From the NCBI RefSeq assembly GCF_026262505.1, contig NC_067206.1, positions 6,352,879 to 6,416,878 of the forward strand: a stretch of DNA of 64,000 nucleotides. Direction: 5' to 3'. The stretch is from Trichomonas vaginalis G3 (Eukaryota; Parabasalia; Trichomonadida; Trichomonadidae). Positions 40,378 through 49,989 of the stretch are shown in pieces. The position numbers and the translations under genes were made by a program. Within the stretch, counting starts at the first letter, position 1; every line of letters begins with the position of its first letter. The notes below the pieces were generated by a model. That model saw only the letters and a program-made list of their open reading frames with translations, was not told where the DNA came from and did no database searches.

Positions 40378-41470
40378 TTATTTTTTAAAGCCATAAAATG
40401 AATTAAGAACACATAAATTTTTATCATCTGCGACGTGACGAATACATTTTAATTTACTCAAGAATGCGTACCCTGATACATTAAATCTAATTCCTGTCTT
40501 ATTTAATTTCACAACTTTGAAAAGGAAAGTATGAATAGCTATAAAATGATGAGAAGATGTTTTATGGGTTGCTTCCGTTTTTTCTGAAATAAATGAATAA
40601 ATATAATGTTTATAAGTTTTCATATCTTTTATGTTCTTAATAACGAATGGTATAGACCTTTCAACTTCATCTTCCTTCGGTGCTGTTCTTTCATATGAAC
40701 ATTATTAGTATCTTCAACAATGAACCGCAATCACATAAAATTTTATATGTTCCAATGGTTTCTTTTGATATTTTATCTAATAAATCAAAAACTTTATCAA
40801 CACCCTGTGCATTTATTTAAATAATAATTTGTGTTAAATATCATGATCTTCTTTCTTAATCGTATTAGTTGCATATGTCAACGTTTTTAAGAGCTTTTTT
40901 GAATTTTTCGGAATCTAAAGGTGGTGAAAGTAGGATACAGGGGTATTCTTTCATTATCAATAAATTGTAACTTATGTTTACGAATAAATTTAGTACCTTC
41001 TTCTGAAAGTGTTTCGTCTATTTCACCATCAATAAAATTTTGTGTTGATTCTGAGACATAATTTTTATATCTTTCTTCATGAGATTTCTGTACTTCTGAT
41101 TTGAAGCTGGGATATTCATTAAACCTCTACTTCATTTTCATTATTTTTTCAACTTCTCTTAATTCCTTAATTTTTTCATCTATTTCATCTCTTATTTTTT
41201 TCAGTCTTTCAATTTCATTGTATTCATCATCTTTAATCCGTTCTTCATATATTCAGGGAAAACATCAGGTTCTTCGGGTTTTTTTCTTCAGATGTAGGAT
41301 ATAAGAATTTATAACATCATCTTTATTCATTTTTCCATCATAATTTAAATCATTTAATAACTCGGCAAATTTTTGACAATTTCTTAAATAATATTTATTA
41401 ACTTCATAACCCGCCTCCTCTAATATATCCTTTATTTCCTCGTTGTGAATCCTAATTTTTTAACGTTGTT
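40378..41470 (-). pseudogene. unknown gene upstream of the copy C polymerase
   Basis: Minus-strand coding pieces. The front, near 41,320-41,460, reads EEIKDILEEAGYEVNKYYL and resembles the first residues of the copy A polymerase gene (EIKQLLTEANIDVAKHYA). A Lys/Glu-rich helical middle and an end at 40,378-40,623 (MKTYKHYIYSFISEKTEA) follow. Function unknown; broken, with several breaks. Confidence 0.4.
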
Positions 41471-41723
41471 AGTTTTGACCTCATTTCATACAAATAAAAA
41501 ATATAATAATAAACATAACTAAGTTTTAATTTTTCGTAAGAAGTTTATTTTATTTTTATATATAAATCATTCTTAAGGTCAAACAGACTTCTTATTTTTA
41601 TATGAATTCCATCCTCTTTAATGTCATCAATGATTTCCATTTCATTATTTTCATTTCTTCTTCTCGTTTATGAGGTCTTTGATTATGACCATTGATTCCA
41701 TGAAATTAAATATTCTTTATCAT

Positions 41724-41855
41724 TTATTTATACCTCATTAGCTTATTTTGGCTTTCATATTCATTTAATAATTCACAATCTTCATTTTTAAATTGAAGTT
41801 TAACCCATTCAGGATTTAAATGATGTTTAATTAATCGCGGAATATCTGACATCAT
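41724..41855 (-). CDS. small frame, 43 aa, in copy C
   Basis: MMSDIPRLIKHHLNPEWVKL and a helical end. A complete short frame with no recognised family; it may be a remnant. Confidence 0.25.
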   Translation of the reverse strand: MMSDIPRLIKHHLNPEWVKLQFKNEDCELLNEYESQNKLMRYK

Positions 41856-42007
41856 CTATATATAGCTTCTTTTATAAAAGATAAAAAAATAAATTATTTT
41901 AAAATTAATGTTAATTTTTTAATGATTTATAAATAAATATATTTTAATGCATCGTCTATATATAGATGTAACAAAAAAAGTCACTAAACCCGTCATATCC
42001 TACTACT

Positions 42008-43060
42008 ATTCGGTCATTTTTTTAAAAATTAATTTTTTGTTAGAGATAAGAGCTAAAACTCGGTAAACAACTTCTTTATGTCTAGAAAATTCTATCTTGC
42101 CTTTTATTTTTTTCTCGCTGTGAAACGTATTCGGTCATTTTTTTAAAAATTAATTTTTTGTTAGAGATAAGAGCTAAAACTCGGTAAACAACTTCTTTAT
42201 GTCTAGAAAATTCTATCTTGCCTTTTATTTTTTTCTCGCTGTGAAACGTATTCGGTCATTTTTTTAAAAATTAATTTTTTGTTAGAGATAAGAGCTAAAA
42301 CTCGGTAAACAACTTCTTTATGTCTAGAAAATTCTATCTTGCCTTTTATTTTTTTCTCGCTGTGAAACGTATTCGGTCATTTTTTTAAAAATTAATTTTT
42401 TGTTAGAGATAAGAGCTAAAACTCGGTAAACAACTTCTTTATGTCTAGAAAATTCTATCTTGCCTTTTATTTTTTTCTCGCTGTGAAACGTATTCGGTCA
42501 TTTTTTTAAAAATTAATTTTTTGTTAGAGATAAGAGCTAAAACTCGGTAAACAACTTCTTTATGTCTAGAAAATTCTATCTTGCCTTTTATTTTTTTCTC
42601 GCTGTGAAACGTATTCGGTCATTTTTTTAAAAATTAATTTTTTGTTAGAGATAAGAGCTAAACTCGGTAAACAACTTCTTTATGTCTAGAAAATTCTATC
42701 TTGCCTTTTATTTTTTTCTCGCTGTGAAACGTATTCGGTCATTTTTTTAAAAATTAATTTTTTGTTAGAGATAAGAGCTAAAACTCGGTAAACAACTTCT
42801 TTATGTCTAGAAAATTCTATCTTGCCTTTTATTTTTTTCTCGCTGTGAAACGTATTCGGTCATTTTTTTAAAAATTAATTTTTTTGTTAGAGATAAGAGC
42901 TAAAACTCGGTAAACAACTTCTTTATGTCTAGAAAATTCTATCTTGCCTTTTATTTTTTTCTCGCTGTGAAACGTATTCGGTCATTTTTTTAAAAATTAA
43001 TTTTTTGTTAGAGATAAGAGCTAAAACTCGGTAAACAACTCCCCCATGTCTAGCAAATTT
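42008..43060. repeat. 121-bp tandem satellite, nine units
   Basis: Unit starts (CGGTCATTTTTTTAAAAATT) fall at 42,011, 42,132, 42,253, 42,374, 42,495, 42,616, 42,736, 42,857 and 42,979, so the period is 121 bp with one unit one base shorter and one a base longer. Units are nearly identical; the last is partial and diverges after about 43,040. Each unit contains AGAGATAAGAGCTAAAACTCGG. No gene is seen inside. Confidence 0.95.
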
Positions 43061-43786
43061 AACATTCGTCTCCCATTTTTATATATTTGGTTTAGAATGT
43101 TCGAAAATGCGTAATATGGTCATTAATATTAATTGAAAAGAACCTTGAATTAATTCAAGCTGATCTCACAAAATATTTTAAATTACAAACTTTGTAGTTT
43201 GAATAGATAATTAGTATTAAACTCAAATAACTAGTTTATTTTTGAATAAAAATTATTTGAATTTATTCAATTTTGTGAATTTTCCTTCAAAAATCAAGTT
43301 TAAATATCTTATTTGCCATATAATTATAAATACAATGAAACATATTCGAAATTGAAAAGAATGACTTTTTCTGTTCTTTCAATGATTCAATTTGAATTTT
43401 GCAATATTGGATTTCTCATTAAATAGCTATTAAAAACAACAAGCAATTTAACTTACATTCAAATTTATTTGTGTTATATTCAATCTTCTCAAAACTTATA
43501 ATTTTCGGCTATATCATGATTATATGCTATATAACATAATAAACCTATAATAGTATCATTCTTTCAATTATTTGAAGAGAAAACTGAAAAAATCTATTTT
43601 CGGTCTATAACAAGCCAATTGAAAATTTGAATAAAAACCCTTCAATTTTTATTTTGCAAAATACCATTCTCATTTATTCAGTCTATGCATATGAATCGAA
43701 TCTTTACTTTTGAAAGATAAAACCGAAAAATTTGAAATTTTTGAATTATCAAAATTTTAAAAAGTGACAAAAATTTAATTCTTTTA
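43061..43786. other. AT-rich intergenic DNA
   Basis: About 725 bp of AT-rich DNA between the satellite and the first downstream host gene. Nothing coding recognised. Confidence 0.6.
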
Positions 43787-44437
43787 ATGCGCCATGAATC
43801 ACTATGTGTTCTACATGATAAGCGAGAAATTCAAAATACACAACTGAACGAAATCATTGAATGTCGCTTCGTAAAAGAGCTTGAAAAGTTTGATCAAAAA
43901 ATTAAAATTAAAAGGTCATCATGGTATGATCGCTATAATGATCCTCTCCCAAAGCCAATCTTTGTTTTAATTAATGGTAAAACTGATAAAATAATTATAG
44001 CAAAAACCTATCAAACTGAATTTAATGCACCGGGAAATGATATTTTCGTATATGCAAAATTAACATTTGAAAGGTTTAAACCTTTATCTCAAAAGGAATT
44101 AAAGGAAATTCTTCTTAAATCAAACGAGTTCAATTTCCATGTTATTATTAGCGATCCCAAATTCTCCAAAACGCCACTTGTTGATACAAGATGCTTTCGC
44201 AAAACCACAAACCATGCTATAATTGCAGTAAATGGTGGCATAGATTTCAGTCCCAATAATAAAATTGTTGCAAAATTTTATTTTCTGAGCTATGATGATG
44301 ATATCACCAATACAATTCTTGTATATGACCGAAAAGAAGACAATAAACGTCAACTTTTCTACTTAACATGGAATGAAGGACGTTTCAAAAAGGTTAATTG
44401 GTTCTTATATGCATATTTGGGCTATTATCCAAGTTAA
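43787..44437 (+). CDS. unknown host protein, 216 aa
   Basis: A complete frame with a normal mix of strands and helices and no low complexity. Visible words include WYDRYNDPLPKPIFVLINGKTD, RCFRKTTNHAIIAVNGGIDF and KVNWFLYAYLGYYPS. It is soluble-looking, with no signal peptide or membrane span. I do not recognise the family. The stop sits in TTAAATC, containing the TAAA that trichomonads use near stop codons for polyadenylation. Confidence 0.65.
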   Translation: MRHESLCVLHDKREIQNTQLNEIIECRFVKELEKFDQKIKIKRSSWYDRYNDPLPKPIFVLINGKTDKIIIAKTYQTEFNAPGNDIFVYAKLTFERFKPLSQKELKEILLKSNEFNFHVIISDPKFSKTPLVDTRCFRKTTNHAIIAVNGGIDFSPNNKIVAKFYFLSYDDDITNTILVYDRKEDNKRQLFYLTWNEGRFKKVNWFLYAYLGYYPS

Positions 44438-44653
44438 ATCAGAGTAAAATGATTTTGTAATATGTTAGGTTATTTTTATCTTTGGAAGTTAAATAAAATT
44501 CACAACTTTTTTTTTTCAGAAATTGACCCGATTGTCATTCTTCTGAATTTTTCTTCTTAGTTACGCAATTCTTATTGTATTGTCCTTGTTTCCCTTCATC
44601 GAATGAGACATGAAAAAAGCCCGCGAAAAAAAAATATTCTCTGAAGCCGAGTT

Positions 44654-47600
44654 ATGACGAATAAATCGCCTAAGAAGTCAAATATGTCGGCTACAGAGAT
44701 AGAGTTAGAAAATTCTAGTGCAAGCTTTCTTGATTCAAGCGATTCATTCATTTCTTCACAAACTTCAACTGAATCAACAAATGAAAGCGAAATATTTCTT
44801 CATAAACTATTAGCATATCTATCATATGAATTTCAGATTACAAATACGTCTACTTATTCAAATGTCACTAAAGGAATTCGACGATTTATGAAAAAGAATA
44901 AAAATAACCAAGAAATAGAACATCTTCGAGAGGAAAATTCGAGACTTTCAGAGCAGTTAAACCAGCTCAAATCAAATTCACCAGAAACTTTTCAAAATTC
45001 AAATTCAATAGACAATTTAATAAACGAAACGGATTCGGTATCCTCAGAAAATTCATATCTTAAATCAAAGATCAACGACTATACCGCTCAAATTGCTGAT
45101 TTGAAAGCCCATCTTGGAGAAATTCTTCAAGAAAACAAATCTCTCAAGAATCGTCTTTCCAAATGCGAGAATTCCAATACAGAATCGTGTCAATCCCAAC
45201 TTTTTGTTGCTCAAACAGATTTAGAGACACTTAACGAAAAATTTTCTGAATTACAAAACTCTTCGAAAAGGACTAAAATCAAATGTAAAGAATATCAAAA
45301 ACAAATTGCAGATCTAACTGATGCTATCAAATCCAAAGATAAAGCAGCAGAAACTTTACAAATGAAATTAGAGAAACTCCAAATCGAACTTGATGATCTT
45401 CGTAACAAAAATCCATCATCTACTGATGAATCCATGAAAGTCCAACTCGCTTTCAAGGATCAACAAATCAAAAATTTAAATGAGGCTTTAATAGACTTAA
45501 CAACACAGTTTGACGAGGTTAATAAAGACCTTTCTAATGAAAGTCAGATCAAAAATAAGATGGTTGTTCTTGTTTCGCAGCAATCCTCTGCTTTGGCTTC
45601 ATATGGAGAACAAATTAACAGATACATCAAAGAAAACAACAGTTTGAAATCGAAACTGGAGTCTCTACAAGCCAAAATTAATGAAGTTCCATCTCAAACT
45701 CAACCAAAACAATGCAATCATTCTGAAATTCCTGAAACCATCAGAGAATTTATTAAAGAAAACTTTGACGAGACACAAATAACCGAAAAAGTCAAAGAAA
45801 TACTAATTTCTAATGATTTACCCGTTCAACGTATTAAAAACGTAATTATTTATTTATTAGGAAACCAAAACGTCAAAACAGAGCCCGAAACAATTAACCA
45901 AAATGATTTAGTTCAACAGAATAAGAGATTGACCTCATATCTTATAAGTTTGACAAGATTTGTTGATCAAATTTCAAATAGTGCTGAAATCCAAGATTGG
46001 CTGATTTCCACTGACAAACCAAAGAACTTCTCTAATGATTTGAAGCGTCAAATGGCTAAAATACAGTCATTTATTGAAGAAAACAAGATAGAAACAGAAA
46101 ATTTACCTTTGGCCGAGTCATTTGCAAGCTTTCCTACGTTTGTTGATAAAGTTCTATCATTAGATTCATTTGCTGATCACGCCAACAACTCAGAACTTGT
46201 TAGTTTGCTTCATTCTTTCGTTCTTTCCAATTCTGTTTTGTGTAAATACAGTAATGAATTGCAGCAAAGAGGAAGAATTGTTGTTAATGAACTGAAACAG
46301 CTTAAGGAAGAACTTTCGAGGTCTAATTCCGATAAACAAGAGGAAATTGAACAAATCAAATCGGAATTACTTTTGAAAATCGATCAAGAAAAATTACAAA
46401 AAGAAAATTTGGAAGAAAAAATACAAAACATCCAAAAATTGTTGAGAAATAATGATGAAACAGATTTAGCTGAGAAATGTCTTGCGTTGATAGCCAGTTC
46501 ACAGGAATTTAATGAAGAAGAACAAGAGAATTACACAGAAAATCTTGAGATTAAAATTGCAAAATTAAATGAAAAAAGAAAAGAAGAAAATGAAGAAAAA
46601 GAAAACAAGATAAATGAATTGGAATTAACGATTCATGATCAAAATGAAACAATAGAAACAATGAAAATCGACTATGAAAATGAAAAGACAGAATTAGTTG
46701 GAGAATTGGAGACTTTGAAGATCGAAATCGAAGAAATCAAAAATGATTTGGAAAATAAAGAAAAATTAATTGAAAAAATTCAAAAAGAAAACGAAGAATT
46801 GAATAAAATCACGGAAATGCAGAAAGAACATATCACAAACATAGATCAGATCAAAGACAATGAAATAAATACACAAATGAATGCATTTATTGATTCTAAA
46901 ATGAAAGAAATTCAAAATCTTTCTCAACAAAATGAAGATTTGAATTTACAATTACAAAAAAGTGACAGTAATCATCGTCTTATTCTAAAAGACTTGAAGA
47001 AAGCATTTAAAGAAGAAGTAAACAAACTGCGCGCAGAGGTTGATATACAAACAACTCGCGCAAATGAGTTGAGATCTCATTACGATGGTTTGTTGACTGA
47101 TTTGAGATCAAAACTTAATAATTCAAGAATTTCTGAGACACAAATGAGAGAAAAATATGAAAAGATGACTGCAGAAGTTACTGATTTAAAGTCAAGACTT
47201 TCCTCTTTATCCGTTGAACAGAAGATGATGCAAATTAAAAAGCAAAACTCTGATGAAAAACTAAAAAGAGAAAAAGCTTTGATGGAATCGAAATCTCAAA
47301 TGGAAATGATGTCTTTGGAATCCAGTTACATTACAAAACTCAATGAAGCAAAAGCAGAATGCAAAGAAGAAATGGATAAGTTTATTATTGAGTTGATTCA
47401 TTTGTTTAGTGAATATAAAGTTTTAGGAAGTGAAGATGAAATTTCTCAAGAAAAAGCAATTGATTTCATGATGTCAATTAAAGATATCATTAAATCAAAA
47501 GATAGTAATATTAAGGACTTGTCAGAAAAGGCTTTCGTTTTCGAGAAAATGAAGAAATTGCTCGGAATGGATTCTTCTTTTTCAAATGAAAATGTTTTTG

Positions 47601-48133
47601 ACAAAATTTCAAAAATTGTCAAAGAAAAAGAAGAAATCGAGCAATCAAAGACAGAAATCATCAAGAACAAAGAAGAATCAAAAGATCTACTCAAGAAATG
47701 TCAGCTCAAATATGAGAACGCTGAGAATTTGAACAAATGGGAAGAATGGGCAAAAAGAATTCATGTTTTGATTTCTGATAACTTTTCAGTTGTCAAAAAT
47801 TCAAATGAATTAAGAAGCTGCCTTGAAGACGCGATTCTCTCTTCTATTGGACATAGGCAAACATTTAGAAAGCTGCAGATATTAAGAATAGAAAAGGATT
47901 TGTATAAATCTGGTTTGTTAAGAGCAGGAATTCCTTCGAAGAAGGAGAAACAAACTAATTTGTTAACTTTAGTTGCTGTTTTTTCATCGATACAAAGACT
48001 ACAAAAGATTTCAGGCCATCTTGTTCTTTCTAATTTCTCTCCTTCTAAGATTTCTTCGCCAGATTCAAAGAAATCACCAAAAGAAGGTCAAAGGAGTCCA
48101 ACTGCTAAGAAATCATGGCCATTATTTCAATAA
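44654..48133 (+). CDS. long coiled-coil protein, 1,159 aa
   Basis: A complete intronless frame. Residues 1-45 are Ser/Thr/Glu rich. From about 75 to 1,060 the protein is almost entirely heptad-like coiled coil rich in Glu, Lys, Asn and Gln, with two calmer parts near 350-545. A compact segment near 1,060-1,115 (WEEWAKRIHVLISDNF, then RLEDAI-like and RKLQILRIEKDLYKSGLL) precedes a Ser-Pro-rich basic tail (SPDSKKSPKEGQRSPTAKK). Trichomonads have many such proteins, often labelled viral A-type inclusion protein. A cytoskeletal or centrosomal scaffold is plausible but unproven. The stop is followed by TAAAA. Confidence 0.85.
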   Translation: MTNKSPKKSNMSATEIELENSSASFLDSSDSFISSQTSTESTNESEIFLHKLLAYLSYEFQITNTSTYSNVTKGIRRFMKKNKNNQEIEHLREENSRLSEQLNQLKSNSPETFQNSNSIDNLINETDSVSSENSYLKSKINDYTAQIADLKAHLGEILQENKSLKNRLSKCENSNTESCQSQLFVAQTDLETLNEKFSELQNSSKRTKIKCKEYQKQIADLTDAIKSKDKAAETLQMKLEKLQIELDDLRNKNPSSTDESMKVQLAFKDQQIKNLNEALIDLTTQFDEVNKDLSNESQIKNKMVVLVSQQSSALASYGEQINRYIKENNSLKSKLESLQAKINEVPSQTQPKQCNHSEIPETIREFIKENFDETQITEKVKEILISNDLPVQRIKNVIIYLLGNQNVKTEPETINQNDLVQQNKRLTSYLISLTRFVDQISNSAEIQDWLISTDKPKNFSNDLKRQMAKIQSFIEENKIETENLPLAESFASFPTFVDKVLSLDSFADHANNSELVSLLHSFVLSNSVLCKYSNELQQRGRIVVNELKQLKEELSRSNSDKQEEIEQIKSELLLKIDQEKLQKENLEEKIQNIQKLLRNNDETDLAEKCLALIASSQEFNEEEQENYTENLEIKIAKLNEKRKEENEEKENKINELELTIHDQNETIETMKIDYENEKTELVGELETLKIEIEEIKNDLENKEKLIEKIQKENEELNKITEMQKEHITNIDQIKDNEINTQMNAFIDSKMKEIQNLSQQNEDLNLQLQKSDSNHRLILKDLKKAFKEEVNKLRAEVDIQTTRANELRSHYDGLLTDLRSKLNNSRISETQMREKYEKMTAEVTDLKSRLSSLSVEQKMMQIKKQNSDEKLKREKALMESKSQMEMMSLESSYITKLNEAKAECKEEMDKFIIELIHLFSEYKVLGSEDEISQEKAIDFMMSIKDIIKSKDSNIKDLSEKAFVFEKMKKLLGMDSSFSNENVFDKISKIVKEKEEIEQSKTEIIKNKEESKDLLKKCQLKYENAENLNKWEEWAKRIHVLISDNFSVVKNSNELRSCLEDAILSSIGHRQTFRKLQILRIEKDLYKSGLLRAGIPSKKEKQTNLLTLVAVFSSIQRLQKISGHLVLSNFSPSKISSPDSKKSPKEGQRSPTAKKSWPLFQ

Positions 48134-48280
48134 AATGTTAGAATAAAATATAAAAAGTTTATAAAATATACCTCCTTTACCCAATATTGAGAAAACCTCT
48201 TTCAAAAAGAAACTTTATGAATGAAAAATTAAATTAACAGAAATAAGGTTTATATTATAACACAAATTTAATTATATAAT

Positions 48281-49281
48281 TCATTGCTCGGTTTTGTTCA
48301 TGGAAATAATGAGGTTAATAAGGTCTGGTCCTGGAAAATCTGCATAGATTATTCCAACTCTTGTAATTGATGGATTCTTTTTAAGGTAATTAATGAGTAA
48401 GTTGTTTGTTCCTTCAAAAAGAACTGAAGCACAGCAGCTGCAACCTTTCCTTGGAAAATCTCTCCACTTTAAGTTTGAAGTAGACATTACATATCCTGTT
48501 AACAGTCGTGGAGCAATGGTTTGTGGACTAGATTGGCCGCTAGCAACGAAATATGGGAAGGAAAATCCAGATCCAGAAAGAAAGTTAATGAAGATATTTC
48601 CTTCATCGGAATTAGCAGGAAAATTGATTCCCATTTAGTGTACTGTTGCCAATTCTTTTTGAAATGGTATTTATCTTGGATTTTAACCGGAGATGAATAC
48701 CATTGTATGCCGTACGTTTTATCTGCTGTGAACTGTTGTAAAAGAACGATTTTACCTCTTGTTTCTGAAAGAGGAGGGTCTGTTGAATTAGAACTGTTAT
48801 CAACTTGCCAAAAATAGTCTTTATAGGGTTCAATACGCTCTAAAAACACTTCTTCAAATGATTTTTTGTTATTCTTTTTCTTATATTCGTGTTTAACACG
48901 CATATAGATTGTTTCTGTGGGATTTTCTTTGAGAAAATCGACAATAATCTTCAGAATATCAGCAAACATAGCACGCTGACTTACAAAACCATGATGGATA
49001 TAGAAATCGTCATCATGTTGGTTACAACGGATATCAAGAACTCGAATACCAGCAATCATTTGTGTCTTCAATGGTAATGACTGACATTTAACAGCATCAC
49101 CACCATGAAATGCCAAGGTTTCATGAGTTCCAATCAAATTTAATTGTGATAACTTTGTACTATCTGCGAGATGTGACATCCATCTTGCATTATTTAAGTC
49201 TGTCTTTCTGTGATGCATGTATCCGTAGGGGCGTTTGTAGCGTCCAGGAAGCTCGTCTGTAGTTTCAGCTTGCACTGACAT
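48281..49281 (-). pseudogene. PI-PLC X-domain protein, split by a frame change
   Basis: The family cleaves phosphatidylinositol lipids (or is catalytically inactive). Active-site features are present: IGTHETLAFHGG with H53, LDIRC with D83 and R85, and FYIHHGF with H97. Downstream sequence matches the family to about KKNWQQYTK, then the homology continues in another frame at MGINFPANSDEG and runs to VGIIYADFPGPDLINLI and the stop at 48,281. The switch lies within about ten bases of 48,634, at ACTAAATGGG, where the second frame has a stop (TAA) overlapping an ATG. It is either a one-base loss/gain, a sequencing error or a rare recoding site. The start is preceded by TCAGTTTTCAATG, initiator-like. 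Confidence 0.8.
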
Positions 49282-49989
49282 TGAAAACTGACAGTTTTCA
49301 GTCCATTCAAATCATTACGATCATTGTAATCTTTAGACATGATATTTCTGAGGAATATAATGTGATGGGTATATTTGCAAAATGGTAGTTAAATTTTTGT
49401 TCGTTATTATCTGGAAAATTTCCTCTCAAAAAATCAAGAAAAGCCTTTTTGAAAAGTGACATATTTTGAGAACTATCAAAGTTCAATTATCAACATATGT
49501 AGTCATAGATCCAATATTAAACAATAACATATTGAAAATATTTTGAATGTCTTTATTACGATAAAATGATTAATTTGATCATAAATGCAATTGATAATTA
49601 GCGAAACATATTTCTTTCGTGATAAATTAGCAAATTATTGAATATGCCTTATTTTTCTTCCTCAATCTTCCATCGTAAATTCATCAAAATTCAAATTGAA
49701 AGATTCTTTATATGTACATAAATGATGCTCTGAATATACGTGTATCCCTCATGAAAAATAAATGATTAATAGCTTTCATTCTTCGACTTTTATCAAATCA
49801 GAGACCAAAATTGAAGGAAAGAACGAAATGTATATCAATACCACCTCTTTCATAGATCTAACTTCCTTATCAAAAGCTTCTTCTTGCTAAATTAGAAGAA
49901 TAATCACTTATGCATATGCGTTTGAACAAAAAATATGATAACTATAAAAAGAGCCTGCGTTAAATAAGTATATAAAACATAATAAACAT
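49282..49989. other. intergenic DNA
   Basis: About 700 bp between two minus-strand genes. AT-rich, with no coding sequence recognised. Confidence 0.6.

Larger units (their letters stand above)
36860..41860 (-). mobile_element. Maverick/Polinton-like copy C, remnant
   Basis: Minus-strand PolB gene with a different domain make-up from copies A and B, followed upstream by an unknown gene and a small frame. No terminal repeats, integrase or capsid genes recognised. A leader at 40,336-40,377 resembles the copy A/B cassette leader. It is broken, with perhaps eight or more breaks, and looks older and from another lineage than A and B. Confidence 0.65.

Noticed and set aside
44654-48133. SMC or kinesin identity for the 1,159-aa coiled-coil protein
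   Set aside because: No Walker motifs, hinge or motor domain visible; only coiled coil with short end domains.
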